Assembly (NCBI GenBank): GCA_913049535.1
Contig: CAJWYF010000014.1
Coordinates: forward strand, 1 to 38,482
Reading direction: 5' to 3'
Source of the DNA: an uncultured Synechococcus sp.
GTDB lineage: Bacteria; Cyanobacteriota; Cyanobacteriia; PCC-6307; Cyanobiaceae
Length of the DNA stretch: 38,482 nt
This document shows positions 8,401-16,589 of the stretch, piece after piece (positions within the stretch are counted from its first letter, which is position 1; each line of letters opens with the position of its first letter). The notes beneath the pieces were generated by a model. The model did no database searches. It worked only from the letters and a program-made list of their open reading frames with translations, and was not told the DNA's origin. A program made the translations under genes and the position numbers.

Positions 8401-8804
8401 AACACCTCGTCGCGCTCGCCGGTGCCTTCCGGGACCGGTCCGCGCTCCTGGCGCTCCTGCTCCAGCTGGCCCAGCAGGCCCAGCACCTCCACCCCCTTGG
8501 CCAGACCCTTGTCGTGGTGGAACACCAGCTCCGGGGTGCGGCGCATGTTCAGGCGCCGGCCCAGCTCACCGCGCAGGTACGGGGCCGCCGAGCGCAGCCC
8601 GGCCATGGCCTGGGTCTGGTCCTCCTCGCTGCCAAAGATGCTCACCGACACTTTGCAGTGCTGCAGATCACCGGCCACCAGCACGTTGGTGATGCTGATC
8701 ATGCCCATGGCCACGCGTTCATCGCGCACGCCATGCGACAACAGATCACTCATCTCTCTGCGAATCAACGAGGCGACCCGCTCCACCCGTCGTCCGTGGG
8801 CCAT
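8397..8804 (-). CDS. rbfA: 30S ribosome-binding factor RbfA
   Basis: A 135-residue RbfA with a KH-like fold. It binds the immature 30S subunit and helps process the 5' end of 16S rRNA, especially in the cold. The family hallmarks are [24 protein letters not shown] at the N-terminus, [24 protein letters not shown], and the C-terminal [19 protein letters not shown]. It lies 2 nt after DUF751 and overlaps the GH3 gene (GTGA), so expression is coupled through the block. Confidence 0.96.
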   Translation of the reverse strand: MAHGRRVERVASLIRREMSDLLSHGVRDERVAMGMISITNVLVAGDLQHCKVSVSIFGSEEDQTQAMAGLRSAAPYLRGELGRRLNMRRTPELVFHHDKGLAKGVEVLGLLGQLEQERQERGPVPEGTGERDEVL

Positions 8805-8806
8805 GG

Positions 8807-9013
8807 CTATGCCGCCGGCACTGGATTCACCATGGCACGCAGCACCAGCACCAGGGTGAGCAGGCCACTGATCAGGGCCCCGATTAGGGCCACGGCGGTG
8901 ACGGGATTGCGGGTGCGCGCCAGCAGCGGTTCAAAAACCGAGCTCGCCACCCCCAGCCCAAAGGCGATCAGATAGCGCGGGTAGCGCGTCACATTGACGA
9001 AAAACTCCCTCAT
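8807..9013 (-). CDS. DUF751 (Ycf33-like) small membrane protein
   Basis: A 68-residue protein beginning [21 protein letters not shown], the typical start of the Ycf33/DUF751 family found in cyanobacteria and some plastids. Two hydrophobic helices are predicted, about 13-30 and 39-60. The function is unknown. I rejected upstream in-frame starts (to 9133) because they add a low-complexity tail that overlaps the divergent GST gene. It lies directly in front of rbfA, with a 2-nt gap. Confidence 0.85.
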   Translation of the reverse strand: MREFFVNVTRYPRYLIAFGLGVASSVFEPLLARTRNPVTAVALIGALISGLLTLVLVLRAMVNPVPAA

Positions 9014-9068
9014 CGACTCTTCACAGGCCCTGGCTACTCTGCCGCCATCAGCGCCCCGGGCCGCCCTC

Positions 9069-9827
9069 ATGGAGCTTTTGCAGTTCCGCCATTCCGCTTT
9101 CTGCGAAAAGGTGCACCTCGTGCTCTGCGCCAAAGGCCTGAGCTACAGCGTTCGCGACATCACCCCCGGGGTGGGTCAAGTGGAGGTGTTTCAGCTATCG
9201 GGCCAGCGGCAGGTGCCGGTGTTGCGGGACGGTGAGGAGTTGATTCCCGACTCCACGGCCATCGCCCTGCACCTGGAGGCTCGCCACCCGGAACCGTCAC
9301 TGCTGCCCCAGGATCCAGCTCAGCGCGCCCAGGTGCTGCTGCTGGAGGACTGGGCCGACACCGCCCTCGCCTCAGGGGCGCGCCTGGCCCTGCTGCAGGC
9401 TGCCGCAGAGGACGCGGTCCTACGCAGCGCCCTGCTGCCTGATGCCACCCCCGGGGTGCTGCGCAACCTGATCGGGGCTGTGCCTGGCGATCTGCTGGGC
9501 GGCATGGGCCAGTTGCTGCAAAACGACCGCCAGAGCCTGGTTATGGCACTCGAGCAGCTGGTGGCTCTGCTGGAGCAGCAGCCCTATTTGGTGGGAGAGC
9601 GTCCCACCCTGGCTGATCTTGCTGTGGCCGCCCAGCTATATCTGCTGCGCTTCCCCATCGTCGCGGGCCCCCAGCTGGCCGCCCGTGGCGTGGCTGGCAT
9701 TGCCGATCAACCCCGTTTCGAGTCGTTGTTTGAGTGGCGCGATGCGCTCTACCGCACGCTCGGACGCCGCCCTGACGCTTCCGCAGGTGTGGCATCACCT
9801 GATGCTGCCGCTGTTCCTGCCGCCTGA
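9069..9827 (+). CDS. Glutathione S-transferase family protein
   Basis: A 252-residue GST. The N-terminal thioredoxin-fold domain is MELLQFRHSAFCEKVHLVLCAKGLSY, with C12 in the position used by cysteine-type GSTs; GQRQVPVLRDG holds the cis-proline and IPDSTAIALHLEARHP the glutathione gamma-glutamyl contact. The all-helical C-terminal domain spans about 90-225 and includes YLVGERPTLADLAVAAQLYLL. The ATG at 9069 matches the family start; an upstream in-frame start would run into the divergent DUF751. The last 79 nt overlap the opposing DUF6816-like gene. The substrate is unknown. Confidence 0.9.
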   Translation: MELLQFRHSAFCEKVHLVLCAKGLSYSVRDITPGVGQVEVFQLSGQRQVPVLRDGEELIPDSTAIALHLEARHPEPSLLPQDPAQRAQVLLLEDWADTALASGARLALLQAAAEDAVLRSALLPDATPGVLRNLIGAVPGDLLGGMGQLLQNDRQSLVMALEQLVALLEQQPYLVGERPTLADLAVAAQLYLLRFPIVAGPQLAARGVAGIADQPRFESLFEWRDALYRTLGRRPDASAGVASPDAAAVPAA

Positions 9828-10450
9828 AGCCGTATCAGCTCCAGGCTGAGCTGCTGGCCGCTCAAGGCGCTGGCCGCCAGGCCCTGCTCCGGTGAGGCGT
9901 AGGTGGCCTGCCATTGCTGGCCGCTGATGCGATCGGCGCCCTCCAGGTGATAGCGGCTGAGGGTTTCAATGCGGCTGCTGCGTGGGGGCAGGCCCTGTTG
10001 CTTGAGCAGCTGCAGGCTCAACTCATCGGCCAGGAAATCATGGTTGCTGGGCTGCTCCGTGCGCCGGCCGGTGATGCGCGTGTCCAGTTGGCGTTCATCG
10101 CTGAGGCGGGCCAGCTGACGGTTGGGGTTGTCAGGATCGTCCTGGACCTCCAGGAGCCGACCGCCCAGCACCGCCTGGCCGATGGCCATGGCATTGCCTG
10201 CCCGATCCCCCACCACCACGCCATCGCTCCGGCGCGAGAAACGCACTTCAGCGATCACCCCATCGCTGGCACGTAACTCCCAGCGGCCTTCAAACCAGCT
10301 GGGGTACTCCAGGTCACTGCGGCGGGGCCGCGGCAGGGGCGCCGGCAGGGACCAATCCGGAAACTGCTGCAGCCGCTGGCTCAGGGCACCGTCTGCTGCC
10401 CCCAGCGGCAGCAGCAGCGCCAGGATGAGAGCCAGCAGGCTGCTGCCCAT
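9749..10450 (-). CDS. Exported cyanobacterial conserved protein (DUF6816-like)
   Basis: A 233-residue protein with an N-terminal signal peptide (SSLLALILALLLPLGAADG), so it is probably lumenal or periplasmic. The core has SDLEYPSWFEGRWELRASDG, VRFSRRSDGVVVGDRAGNAMAIGQAV and a long beta-rich region, which resembles the family shared by cyanobacteria and plant thylakoid lumen proteins that I know as DUF6816; the domain number is recalled, not checked. The start codon shares CATG with the divergent CRR7-like gene. Its 3' end overlaps the GST gene by 79 nt. Confidence 0.75.
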   Translation of the reverse strand: MGSSLLALILALLLPLGAADGALSQRLQQFPDWSLPAPLPRPRRSDLEYPSWFEGRWELRASDGVIAEVRFSRRSDGVVVGDRAGNAMAIGQAVLGGRLLEVQDDPDNPNRQLARLSDERQLDTRITGRRTEQPSNHDFLADELSLQLLKQQGLPPRSSRIETLSRYHLEGADRISGQQWQATYASPEQGLAASALSGQQLSLELIRLQAAGTAAASGDATPAEASGRRPSVR

Positions 10451-10703
10451 GTCCGATCCCCTGATCCGTGCCCTCGATCATTACGTGGTGCTGGATCCGA
10501 CGGTGGGGGAGCAGATCCTCAGTGCGGCTGACACCCGCCGCTGGCTGGCCGAGCAGCTGCAGCGACTCGAGTGCTTGCCCTCTGATCTGGCTGCCCAGGG
10601 GAGTGAGCAGCAACAGGTGGAGTGGTTGCTCGATACCGCCTGCGCCCTGGAGCTGGAGCCGGGGCTCACGGTGCAGTGGTTTGCGGTGCGTCTGGAGCCT
10701 TGA
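10449..10703 (+). CDS. CRR7-like protein (chlororespiratory reduction 7 family)
   Basis: An 84-residue soluble protein, MSDPLIRALDHYVVLDP...QWFAVRLEP. The DPL...D.(F/Y)VVL start, LP.DL centre and Q(W)(F/Y)AVRLE end match my recollection of cyanobacterial homologues of plant CRR7, an assembly factor of the NDH-1/NDH photosynthetic complex. The start ATG (10449-10451) overlaps the opposing ATG of the DUF6816-like gene in one CATG. Its 3' end overlaps aroK convergently by 38 nt, so this short gene shares sequence with a neighbour at both ends. Confidence 0.75.
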   Translation: MSDPLIRALDHYVVLDPTVGEQILSAADTRRWLAEQLQRLECLPSDLAAQGSEQQQVEWLLDTACALELEPGLTVQWFAVRLEP

Positions 10704-11253
10704 TCAGCTCCGGTAAGGCGGCCAGCACCCGCGCACTGACCTCAGCGGGGGTGCCATCTCCGGCGCTGATCCGCAGATCAGCCTGGCTGTAGAGGGGCCG
10801 GCGTTCGTTGAGCAGCTGCTGCAGACGCGCTTGCGGATCAGCAGCCTCGAGCATGGGACGCCCGCCAGGGTCGGCCTGCAGCCGCCTCAGCAGTTCCCCA
10901 TCCTCCACATCCAGCCAGACCACAGCGCCCTGGCGCAGTTCGCCCCAGTTTTCCGGCACGGTGACGATGCCGCCGCCGGTGGCCACCACCAGCGAATGCC
11001 ATTGGCTGAGCTGCTGCAGCACCTGGCGTTCCAGAGACCGAAAGCCCGCCTCCCCGTCGCGATCAAAAATCTCTGGAATCGTGCAGCCCGCCACCTCGCG
11101 GATCACGGCGTCAGCATCGAGGAAGCGATAGCCCAAGGCGTTGGCCAGTAAGGGGCCGACGGTGCTTTTGCCGCTGGCCATCATCCCGACCAGGTAGATG
11201 TTCAGGCCCTGCAGCCGCTCGCGGAGTGGCCGGGATGGATCCGTAGGATGCAT
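10666..11253 (-). CDS. aroK: Shikimate kinase
   Basis: A 195-residue P-loop kinase that phosphorylates shikimate with ATP to shikimate-3-phosphate in the chorismate pathway. Seen: Walker A GMMASGKST (23-31), the shikimate-binding acidic segment FLDADAVI (D46/D48), R72 in GFRSLE, the GGG loop in ATGGGIV (93-95) and the lid GGRPML. I chose ATG 11253 (MHPTDPSRPLRERL) because the upstream in-frame start at 11283 would overlap the divergent PTPS gene. The 3' end overlaps the CRR7-like gene. Confidence 0.95.
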   Translation of the reverse strand: MHPTDPSRPLRERLQGLNIYLVGMMASGKSTVGPLLANALGYRFLDADAVIREVAGCTIPEIFDRDGEAGFRSLERQVLQQLSQWHSLVVATGGGIVTVPENWGELRQGAVVWLDVEDGELLRRLQADPGGRPMLEAADPQARLQQLLNERRPLYSQADLRISAGDGTPAEVSARVLAALPELIKAPDAPQTTAP

Positions 11254-11267
11254 GCGCGTTACAAGCT

Positions 11268-12179
11268 GTGACAGTGGCGGCACAGGTGATTGGAAATGCT
11301 GCCACGGCTGATGCGTCAGCCCATGGCCTGGGGCGTCCCTGCGTGATCACACGCCGGGCCTGCTTCAGTTCAAGCCACCTGTACCGCCTGCCTGAGCTGA
11401 GTGAGGCGGAGAACCAGCAGCGCTTTGGCGACTGCAGTCAGGCGCCGGGCCACGGCCATAACTACGAGCTGATTGTCTCGATGGCCGGTGCACTCGATGC
11501 CAACGGGATGGTGCTCAACCTCTCGGATGTCAAACATTCCATCCGCTCCGAGGTCACCGCCCAGCTGGACTTCCGCTGCCTCAACACCACCTGGCCTGAG
11601 TTCGATGTGGAAGGCCGCAGCGATGCGGCCCTTCCCACCACTGAATGGTTGCTGCATGCCATCTGGCAGCGGCTTGATCCCCAGCTGCCTCTCAAGGGCC
11701 TGCGGCTCTACGAACAATCCACCCTCTGGGCCGATTACCTCGGCAATGCCATGGAAGCTTTCCTCACGATCCGCAGCCACTTCGCCGCCGCCCACCGCCT
11801 GGCCAGAGAGGAGCTCTCCCAGAGCGAAAACGAGGCGATCTACGGCAAGTGTGCCCGTCCCCATGGCCACGGCCATAACTACCTGCTGGATGTGACCGTT
11901 CGCGGCGAGATCCATCCCCGCACCGGCATGCTCTGCGATCTGGCGGCCCTGCAGCAGCTGGTGGATGACCAGGTGGTGGAGCCCTTTGACCACACCTTCC
12001 TCAACAAGGACGTTCCCTTCTTCTCCACCTGCGTTCCGACAGCGGAGAACATCGCCCTGCACATCGCCGACCGTCTCAAGGCCCCCGTGGCTGAGCTGGG
12101 GGCATCGCTGCACAAAATCCGCCTGCAGGAGAGTCCCAATAACGCCGCTGAGATCTACGCGGAAGCCGCCCAGGTGTGA
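11268..12179 (+). CDS. Tandem 6-pyruvoyl-tetrahydropterin synthase / QueD-like protein
   Basis: A 303-residue protein with two PTPS/QueD domains, about 26-158 and 165-303. Domain 2 has a complete active site: zinc ligands H176, H201 and H203, catalytic C195, the D241-H242 pair in FDHTFLN and E288. Domain 1 keeps H37, C56, H62, H64 and E149, but the D-H pair reads D101-F102 (LDFRCLN), so the catalytic histidine is lost. The family converts 7,8-dihydroneopterin triphosphate to 6-pyruvoyl- or 6-carboxy-tetrahydropterin (biopterin or queuosine routes). The start is the GTG at 11268; downstream in-frame GTGs are possible. It is coupled by GTGA to the reductase-like gene. Confidence 0.88.
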   Translation: MTVAAQVIGNAATADASAHGLGRPCVITRRACFSSSHLYRLPELSEAENQQRFGDCSQAPGHGHNYELIVSMAGALDANGMVLNLSDVKHSIRSEVTAQLDFRCLNTTWPEFDVEGRSDAALPTTEWLLHAIWQRLDPQLPLKGLRLYEQSTLWADYLGNAMEAFLTIRSHFAAAHRLAREELSQSENEAIYGKCARPHGHGHNYLLDVTVRGEIHPRTGMLCDLAALQQLVDDQVVEPFDHTFLNKDVPFFSTCVPTAENIALHIADRLKAPVAELGASLHKIRLQESPNNAAEIYAEAAQV

Positions 12180-12826
12180 GCCTCAAGTTGGTGCTGGCGG
12201 TCAGCCTCGATGGCCGCCTTGCCCCTCCCGGTGGCGGTGCTGCCCAGCTGGGGGGCGCTGGTGATCGCCGGGTGCTCGAGCAGGCCCTGACCTGGGCCGA
12301 TGCCTGTCTGCTCGGTGCAGGCACCTTGCGGGCGCACCGCAGCACCTGTCAGATCCGCTGCCCCCAACGGCTCGAGCAACGCCTTGCCGAACGGCGGCCG
12401 GCCCAGCCAGCGGCGGTGGTGGTGAGCCGCGGCAATCCACCGCCAGGCCTTGATCCCAGCTGGTTGTTCTGGAGGCAACCGCTGCAGCGGCTGCTGGCAG
12501 CACCGGCTGGTGCTGCTGCCTTGCCGCCGGCGGGCTTTGAGCAACTGGTGCCGTTTGAGCACTGGCAGGGACTGCTGAGCGGTCTCAAGGCCGCAGGGTT
12601 TGAGCGGCTGGTGCTGCTGGGCGGCGCTCAGCTGGCCAGCGCACTGCTGCAGGCCGATCTGGTCGATGAGTTGCAGCTCACGCTGTGCCCGCTGCTGTTG
12701 GGCGGTGCGTTCCAGTGGCTACCGGCGGCGGCTCGGCTGCAGCCGCAGCGCTGGCACCTGCTCGAGACCCAGCCGCTGGGGGAGGACGAGCTGCTGCTGC
12801 GCTATCAGCGCAGTGGAAATTCCTGA
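12176..12826 (+). CDS. RibD C-terminal / DHFR-fold reductase-like protein
   Basis: A 216-residue protein of the RibD_C family (DHFR fold, NADPH-dependent reduction of pyrimidines or pterins). Seen: LVLAVSLDGRLAPPGG at the N-terminus, ADACLLGAGTLRAHRST (the conserved GxxTxxxD-type region), FERLVLLGGAQLASALLQADLVDELQLTLCPLLLGG near the C-terminus. It lacks the RibD deaminase domain. The GTG start overlaps the TGA of the tandem PTPS gene (GTGA), which suggests a shared pterin-related job. It ends in a 22-nt convergent overlap with the next gene. Confidence 0.85.
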   Translation: MSLKLVLAVSLDGRLAPPGGGAAQLGGAGDRRVLEQALTWADACLLGAGTLRAHRSTCQIRCPQRLEQRLAERRPAQPAAVVVSRGNPPPGLDPSWLFWRQPLQRLLAAPAGAAALPPAGFEQLVPFEHWQGLLSGLKAAGFERLVLLGGAQLASALLQADLVDELQLTLCPLLLGGAFQWLPAAARLQPQRWHLLETQPLGEDELLLRYQRSGNS

Positions 12827-13164
12827 TTCCAGATGGGTTGGGCCGTGCGCATCAGCCGGCTGATGCAGGCCGATGCCACCTCCAGGCTGGCCGGTCCGAG
12901 TTGGCCGCCCATGGCTTCACGGCTGATCTGCACCAGGCTGCCCTGACGCTTGATTTCATCCACCAGGCAGACACTTGCCGGCCGGGCGATTTCGGCGCAG
13001 ATGCCACGCAGGTTGAGGAAGCTGCCGTCGGGATCACCCACGGCCTGTTCGCATTCGCGGGTCATCTGCTGTTCCAGCTGGGGGCGCAGCATCGCCAGAA
13101 GCCCTCCCTGGAGGCCGCCCAGCTGGGCGACCAGCAGCGGGACGGGCAGGAGCGCGCTGAGCAT
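12805..13164 (-). CDS. Small exported or membrane-anchored protein, family unrecognised
   Basis: A 119-residue protein. The first ~27 residues (LSALLPVPLLVAQLGGLQGG) are hydrophobic without a strong positive N-terminus, so this is either a signal peptide or an anchor. The rest is soluble with four cysteines (in RECEQA, RGICAE, SVCLVDE, SACISR), which could pair in the periplasm or lumen. Low-level GC-third-position bias and a clean stop support a real gene. It converges on the RibD_C-like gene (22-nt overlap) and diverges from the FemAB-like gene. Confidence 0.6.
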   Translation of the reverse strand: MLSALLPVPLLVAQLGGLQGGLLAMLRPQLEQQMTRECEQAVGDPDGSFLNLRGICAEIARPASVCLVDEIKRQGSLVQISREAMGGQLGPASLEVASACISRLMRTAQPIWNQEFPLR

Positions 13165-13286
13165 GGTTGTTTCGGCACAAGGACCGTTCTCACCATGACC
13201 TGCAGCTCCGCTTCTGGTCCCGCCTGATTAGGTTTTGCAGCACCTTGGCGCGGGATGTGACCGGCACCGCAGAGTCCGACACCCCA

Positions 13287-14474
13287 ATGGAGGCCCGCTG
13301 GCATCGCCAGCTGGCGGAGATCCCCCAGCAGCAATGGGATGACCTGGTGCAGGCCGCGGGGCTGCCCTTCTACCGCTGGCAGTGGTTGGAGGCCCTCGAG
13401 CGCAGCGGCAGCATCGTGCCGGACCAGGGCTGGCAGGCCTGCCATCTCAGCCTCTGGCGCGGTGAGCGCCTGATCGGCGTGGCTCCCCTTTATCTCAAGG
13501 GCCACAGCTACGGCGAATTTGTCTTTGACCAGTCCTTTGCCCAGCTCGCCGGACAGCTTGGGCTGCGCTACTACCCCAAGCTGCTGGGCATGAGTCCGCT
13601 CAGCCCGATCCTGGGCTATCGCTTCTTCCTCTGCCCTGGGGAGGACCCGGCCAGCTGCACCGCGCTGATGCTTGAGCTGATTGATCGCTTCTGCGAGCGC
13701 AACCAGTTGCTGAGCTGCAATTTTCTCTACGTCGACCCCCGTTGGCGTGCCCATGCCGAAGCCGCGGGCTGCGCCACCTGGCTGCATCAGCAGAGTCTCT
13801 GGAGCAATCCCGGCTACAGCGGCTTTGAGGACTACCTCGCCAGTTTCAATGCCAACCAGCGCCGCAACATACGCCGCGAGCGCAAGGCGGTGCAGAAGGC
13901 CGGCCTAACGGTCACTCCCATCGCCGGCGAGACCATCACCACGGCGCTGCTGCAGCGCATGCATGGCTTCTATGAAGACCATTGCAGGCGTTGGGGCATG
14001 TGGGGCAGCAAGTACCTCACAGCCGAGTTCTTCTCGCTGGCAGCAGAGCACTTGCGCCCCCATCTGGTGCTGTTCTCAGCCCATGAACAGGGCCAGGACC
14101 CCCATCAGCCCCTGGCGATGAGCCTCTGCGTGCGCGATGGCGACCAGCTCTGGGGCCGCTACTGGGGCTCGACGGTGGAGGTGGACAACCTTCATTTCGA
14201 GGTTTGCTATTACGCCCCGATCGAATGGGCCATCACCGAGGGCATTCGCCAGTTCGACCCGGGAGCCGGTGGCAGCCACAAGCGCCGTCGGGGCTTTGTG
14301 GCCCGGCCCCACGCCAGCCTGCACCGCTGGTATCAGCCCCAGTTCGCTGGGCTGATCCAGCGCTGGTTGCCCCTGGCCAATGAGCAGCAGCTCGAGGAGG
14401 TGGAGGCCATCAATGCCGAGCTGCCCTTCAGTGGGCGGCAGATTCCCCTGGACCCGCAGTCCCCTGCCTCCTGA
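13287..14474 (+). CDS. FemAB-like / GNAT-fold acyltransferase family protein
   Basis: A 395-residue protein of the 'peptidogalycan biosynthesis/recognition' (FemAB_like, formerly DUF482) family. Features: PFYRWQWLEALERSGS, GVAPLYLKGHSYGEFVFDQSFA, the SFNANQRRNIRRERKAV segment typical of the family, and the C-terminal DPGAGGSHKRRRGF with HASLHRWY. The fold is a double GNAT; a role in aminoacylating cell-wall or other substrates is inferred from FemAB. I chose ATG 13287 (MEARWHRQLAEIP); starts further upstream give an N-terminus without family character. Confidence 0.88.
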   Translation: MEARWHRQLAEIPQQQWDDLVQAAGLPFYRWQWLEALERSGSIVPDQGWQACHLSLWRGERLIGVAPLYLKGHSYGEFVFDQSFAQLAGQLGLRYYPKLLGMSPLSPILGYRFFLCPGEDPASCTALMLELIDRFCERNQLLSCNFLYVDPRWRAHAEAAGCATWLHQQSLWSNPGYSGFEDYLASFNANQRRNIRRERKAVQKAGLTVTPIAGETITTALLQRMHGFYEDHCRRWGMWGSKYLTAEFFSLAAEHLRPHLVLFSAHEQGQDPHQPLAMSLCVRDGDQLWGRYWGSTVEVDNLHFEVCYYAPIEWAITEGIRQFDPGAGGSHKRRRGFVARPHASLHRWYQPQFAGLIQRWLPLANEQQLEEVEAINAELPFSGRQIPLDPQSPAS

Positions 14475-14509
14475 GCAGGGCAGAATCAACCGTTGCCCAT
14501 TGCGCCGCC

Positions 14510-14896
14510 ATGGCTGCCTTCTCACCTGAGCAGCGCCGGGAGCTCGATGACGGTCTCTCCCGGCGCGACATTGCCCTCGACCCGGAGGGTTACTTCCTGA
14601 TCCGCATTGACGCTGTCGCTGGCGAGCTGGTGGTGGAGCATTTCGGCAATGGCATCAATGCCCGGGGACTGGCGACAGATCCCAAGACCGGTGAAGTGCT
14701 CAGCTGCCGCGGCGGCGGTCCGCGCACCGCCGATGCCATCGTCCGTGGCCGCAGCGCCAAGGAGGTGGGCATCGCTCTGACGGAAGGCGATGGACCCTGG
14801 TCCTTGAGCCGACTCGACCATGCCCTGTATTTGGGCCGCGAATTGCAGCGCGCTGAATCGTGCCTGGAGCAGGGACTGGCGTACGTGCAGGACTAG
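14510..14896 (+). CDS. DUF4346 domain protein
   Basis: A 128-residue soluble protein, nearly all one DUF4346-like domain, a cyanobacterial conserved family. Seen: RRDIALDPEGYFLIRIDAVAGELVVEHFGN, GLATDPKTGEVLSCRGG and the C-terminal LSRLDHALYLGRELQRAE. The function is unknown; in other bacteria DUF4346 is linked to methyltransfer proteins, which I cite only as family context. It begins 35 nt after the FemAB-like gene and ends 3 nt before the stop of the convergent radical SAM gene. Confidence 0.8.
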   Translation: MAAFSPEQRRELDDGLSRRDIALDPEGYFLIRIDAVAGELVVEHFGNGINARGLATDPKTGEVLSCRGGGPRTADAIVRGRSAKEVGIALTEGDGPWSLSRLDHALYLGRELQRAESCLEQGLAYVQD

Positions 14897-14899
14897 GGC

Positions 14900-16480
14900 T
14901 CAGACCGGTTGCAGCACCTTGCTGCGATCACCAGCGGGTGGTTCAGGTGGCAGGGCGGCGAGCTGTTCCTCGATCTCGCGGGTGACCACTCCGCGGTACT
15001 CCTGGAAGTGCTCGTTGTGGGCCAGAACCACAAGGAACTGCTCCAGCAGGGCCGGGTTCTGCCGTGCCATGCCCACCATGTAGCGCCAGAAACGGAAGCG
15101 GGTGTCGCGCTTGATTCCCTGCCGCCACACCACGATGGAGAGGGCCCGCAGGTCGGTCAGGGTGGGCAGCTTGAAGGCTGCTTTCCAACGCGGGGCACCC
15201 ATCTTGAGGTAGTACGAATAGACCCGATCCATGTAGGCGTTGGGTTCGTAGAGGGCGCAGAAGGCCTCGACGTATTCGTTGGCGATGTTGCGGATCGGCC
15301 GTGTCGGCACGAAGTTCAGCAGGTTGGTCTGGTTGACGCCCTTGGCGGCATCTTCTTCCTGAATCAGGCGACCCTCTTTCTCAAGGCGCGCCCAGAGTGC
15401 CGTTTTGGGCAGGGCCTGCAGCATGCCCATCATCGCGGCGGGGATGCCGGTGCGGGTGACGAAATCAACGATGCGGCGACCGGCCCCTTCCTTCTCTCCG
15501 TCAAAGCCGATGATGAATCCCGCCATCACACGGATGCCATTGGCGGTGATGCGATCCACCGCGGCATCGAGGGGATTGCGGGTGTTCTGCACTTTCCGAG
15601 CCGTCTCGAGACTGGCCTCATCGGGGGTTTCGATGCCGAGGAAGACGCTTTCAAAGCGGCAGTCGTGCATCATCCGCATCATCTCGTCGTCATCGGCCAG
15701 ATCGACGGAGGCCTCGGTGGCAAAGCTGAACGGATAGCCGCGCTCCTGCTGCCAGGTCTTGATCTGCGGCAGGAGCAGCTTGGCGTTGCGCTTGTTGCCG
15801 ATGAAGTTGTCATCGACCAGGAAGATCGAGCGCCGCCAGCCCAGGTCGTAGAGCGCCTGCAATTCAGCGACCAGTTGCTCGGGGGTTTTGGTGCGGGGTT
15901 TGCGGCCGTAGAGAACGATGATGTCGCAGAACTCGCAGTTGAACGGGCAGCCGCGGGAGAACTGCACGCTCATCGAGTCGTAGGCATCGAGCTCGAGCAG
16001 GTCAAAGCGGGGAATGGGGGTGGCGGTCACATCGGGCTTGTCGCCCTCGGCGCTGAAACGGCCACTGCGCTCACCGCGTTCGATCGCCTCGATGAACAGC
16101 GGCAGGGTGATCTCACCTTCATCGAGCACTTTGAAATCGGCCAGCTCTAGCTCGGGTGCATCCGGTGTTGAGCTGGCGAAGGGGCCCCCCACGGCGACGG
16201 GCAGACCCCGCTGTTTGGCCCGGCTGATCTGGACCGCCATATCGTCTTTCTGGACGATCATCCCGGAGATGATCACCAACTCCGCCCAGTCCCACTCGGC
16301 GTCGGTGACCTCACGCACGTTGCGGTCCACCAGCTTCATGTCCCACTGCTGGGGCAGCAATGCAGCCACAGTCACCATCCCTAGCGGTGGCAACAGCACC
16401 TTGCGGTTCACCAGCTCAAGGATTTTCTCGTAGCTCCAGAAGGTCTTCGGGAACTCGGGATAAATAAAGAGGGTGCGCAT
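14900..16480 (-). CDS. B12-binding-domain radical SAM protein (DUF4070 type)
   Basis: A 526-residue enzyme. Residues 1 to about 140 form a cobalamin-binding-like domain (MRTLFIYPEFPKTFWSYEK, PPLGMVTVAALLP, VAVGGPFAS). The radical SAM core has C178, C182 and C185 (RGCPFNCEFC) for the [4Fe-4S] cluster. A C-terminal DUF4070-like region (about 370-510) includes NLLNFVPTRPIRNI. The family includes HpnJ/HpnR-like and other methylases or ring-modifying enzymes; the substrate here is unknown. I do not see the DxHxxG B12 ligand clearly, so cobalamin use is uncertain. I chose ATG 16480 over 16522 by the family start. It is divergent from petL. Confidence 0.9.
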   Translation of the reverse strand: MRTLFIYPEFPKTFWSYEKILELVNRKVLLPPLGMVTVAALLPQQWDMKLVDRNVREVTDAEWDWAELVIISGMIVQKDDMAVQISRAKQRGLPVAVGGPFASSTPDAPELELADFKVLDEGEITLPLFIEAIERGERSGRFSAEGDKPDVTATPIPRFDLLELDAYDSMSVQFSRGCPFNCEFCDIIVLYGRKPRTKTPEQLVAELQALYDLGWRRSIFLVDDNFIGNKRNAKLLLPQIKTWQQERGYPFSFATEASVDLADDDEMMRMMHDCRFESVFLGIETPDEASLETARKVQNTRNPLDAAVDRITANGIRVMAGFIIGFDGEKEGAGRRIVDFVTRTGIPAAMMGMLQALPKTALWARLEKEGRLIQEEDAAKGVNQTNLLNFVPTRPIRNIANEYVEAFCALYEPNAYMDRVYSYYLKMGAPRWKAAFKLPTLTDLRALSIVVWRQGIKRDTRFRFWRYMVGMARQNPALLEQFLVVLAHNEHFQEYRGVVTREIEEQLAALPPEPPAGDRSKVLQPV

Positions 16481-16557
16481 GCCGTGGGGTTGCGGAGGCG
16501 CTGACGCCCTATGTGGTGTCAAACCTTAGTCGGTTTGTCTCTGACCAGCTGCTGTTC

Positions 16558-16566
16558 TGCTCTAAT
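16558..16566 (+). promoter_or_regulatory. Possible extended -10 element of petL
   Basis: TGC-TCTAAT resembles the extended -10 TGn-TATAAT. It lies 23 nt before the petL ATG. No good -35 box is seen at the usual spacing (TTGTCT at 16535 is 20 nt away), so this would be an extended -10 type promoter. Inference only. Confidence 0.3.
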
Positions 16567-16589
16567 GGCCGCAGATCGCAGCCGCCGCC

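Noticed and set aside
14909-16150. 413-codon plus-strand frame opposite the radical SAM gene
   Set aside because: The real gene has the CxxxCxxC motif on the minus strand; no motif is seen in the plus frame.
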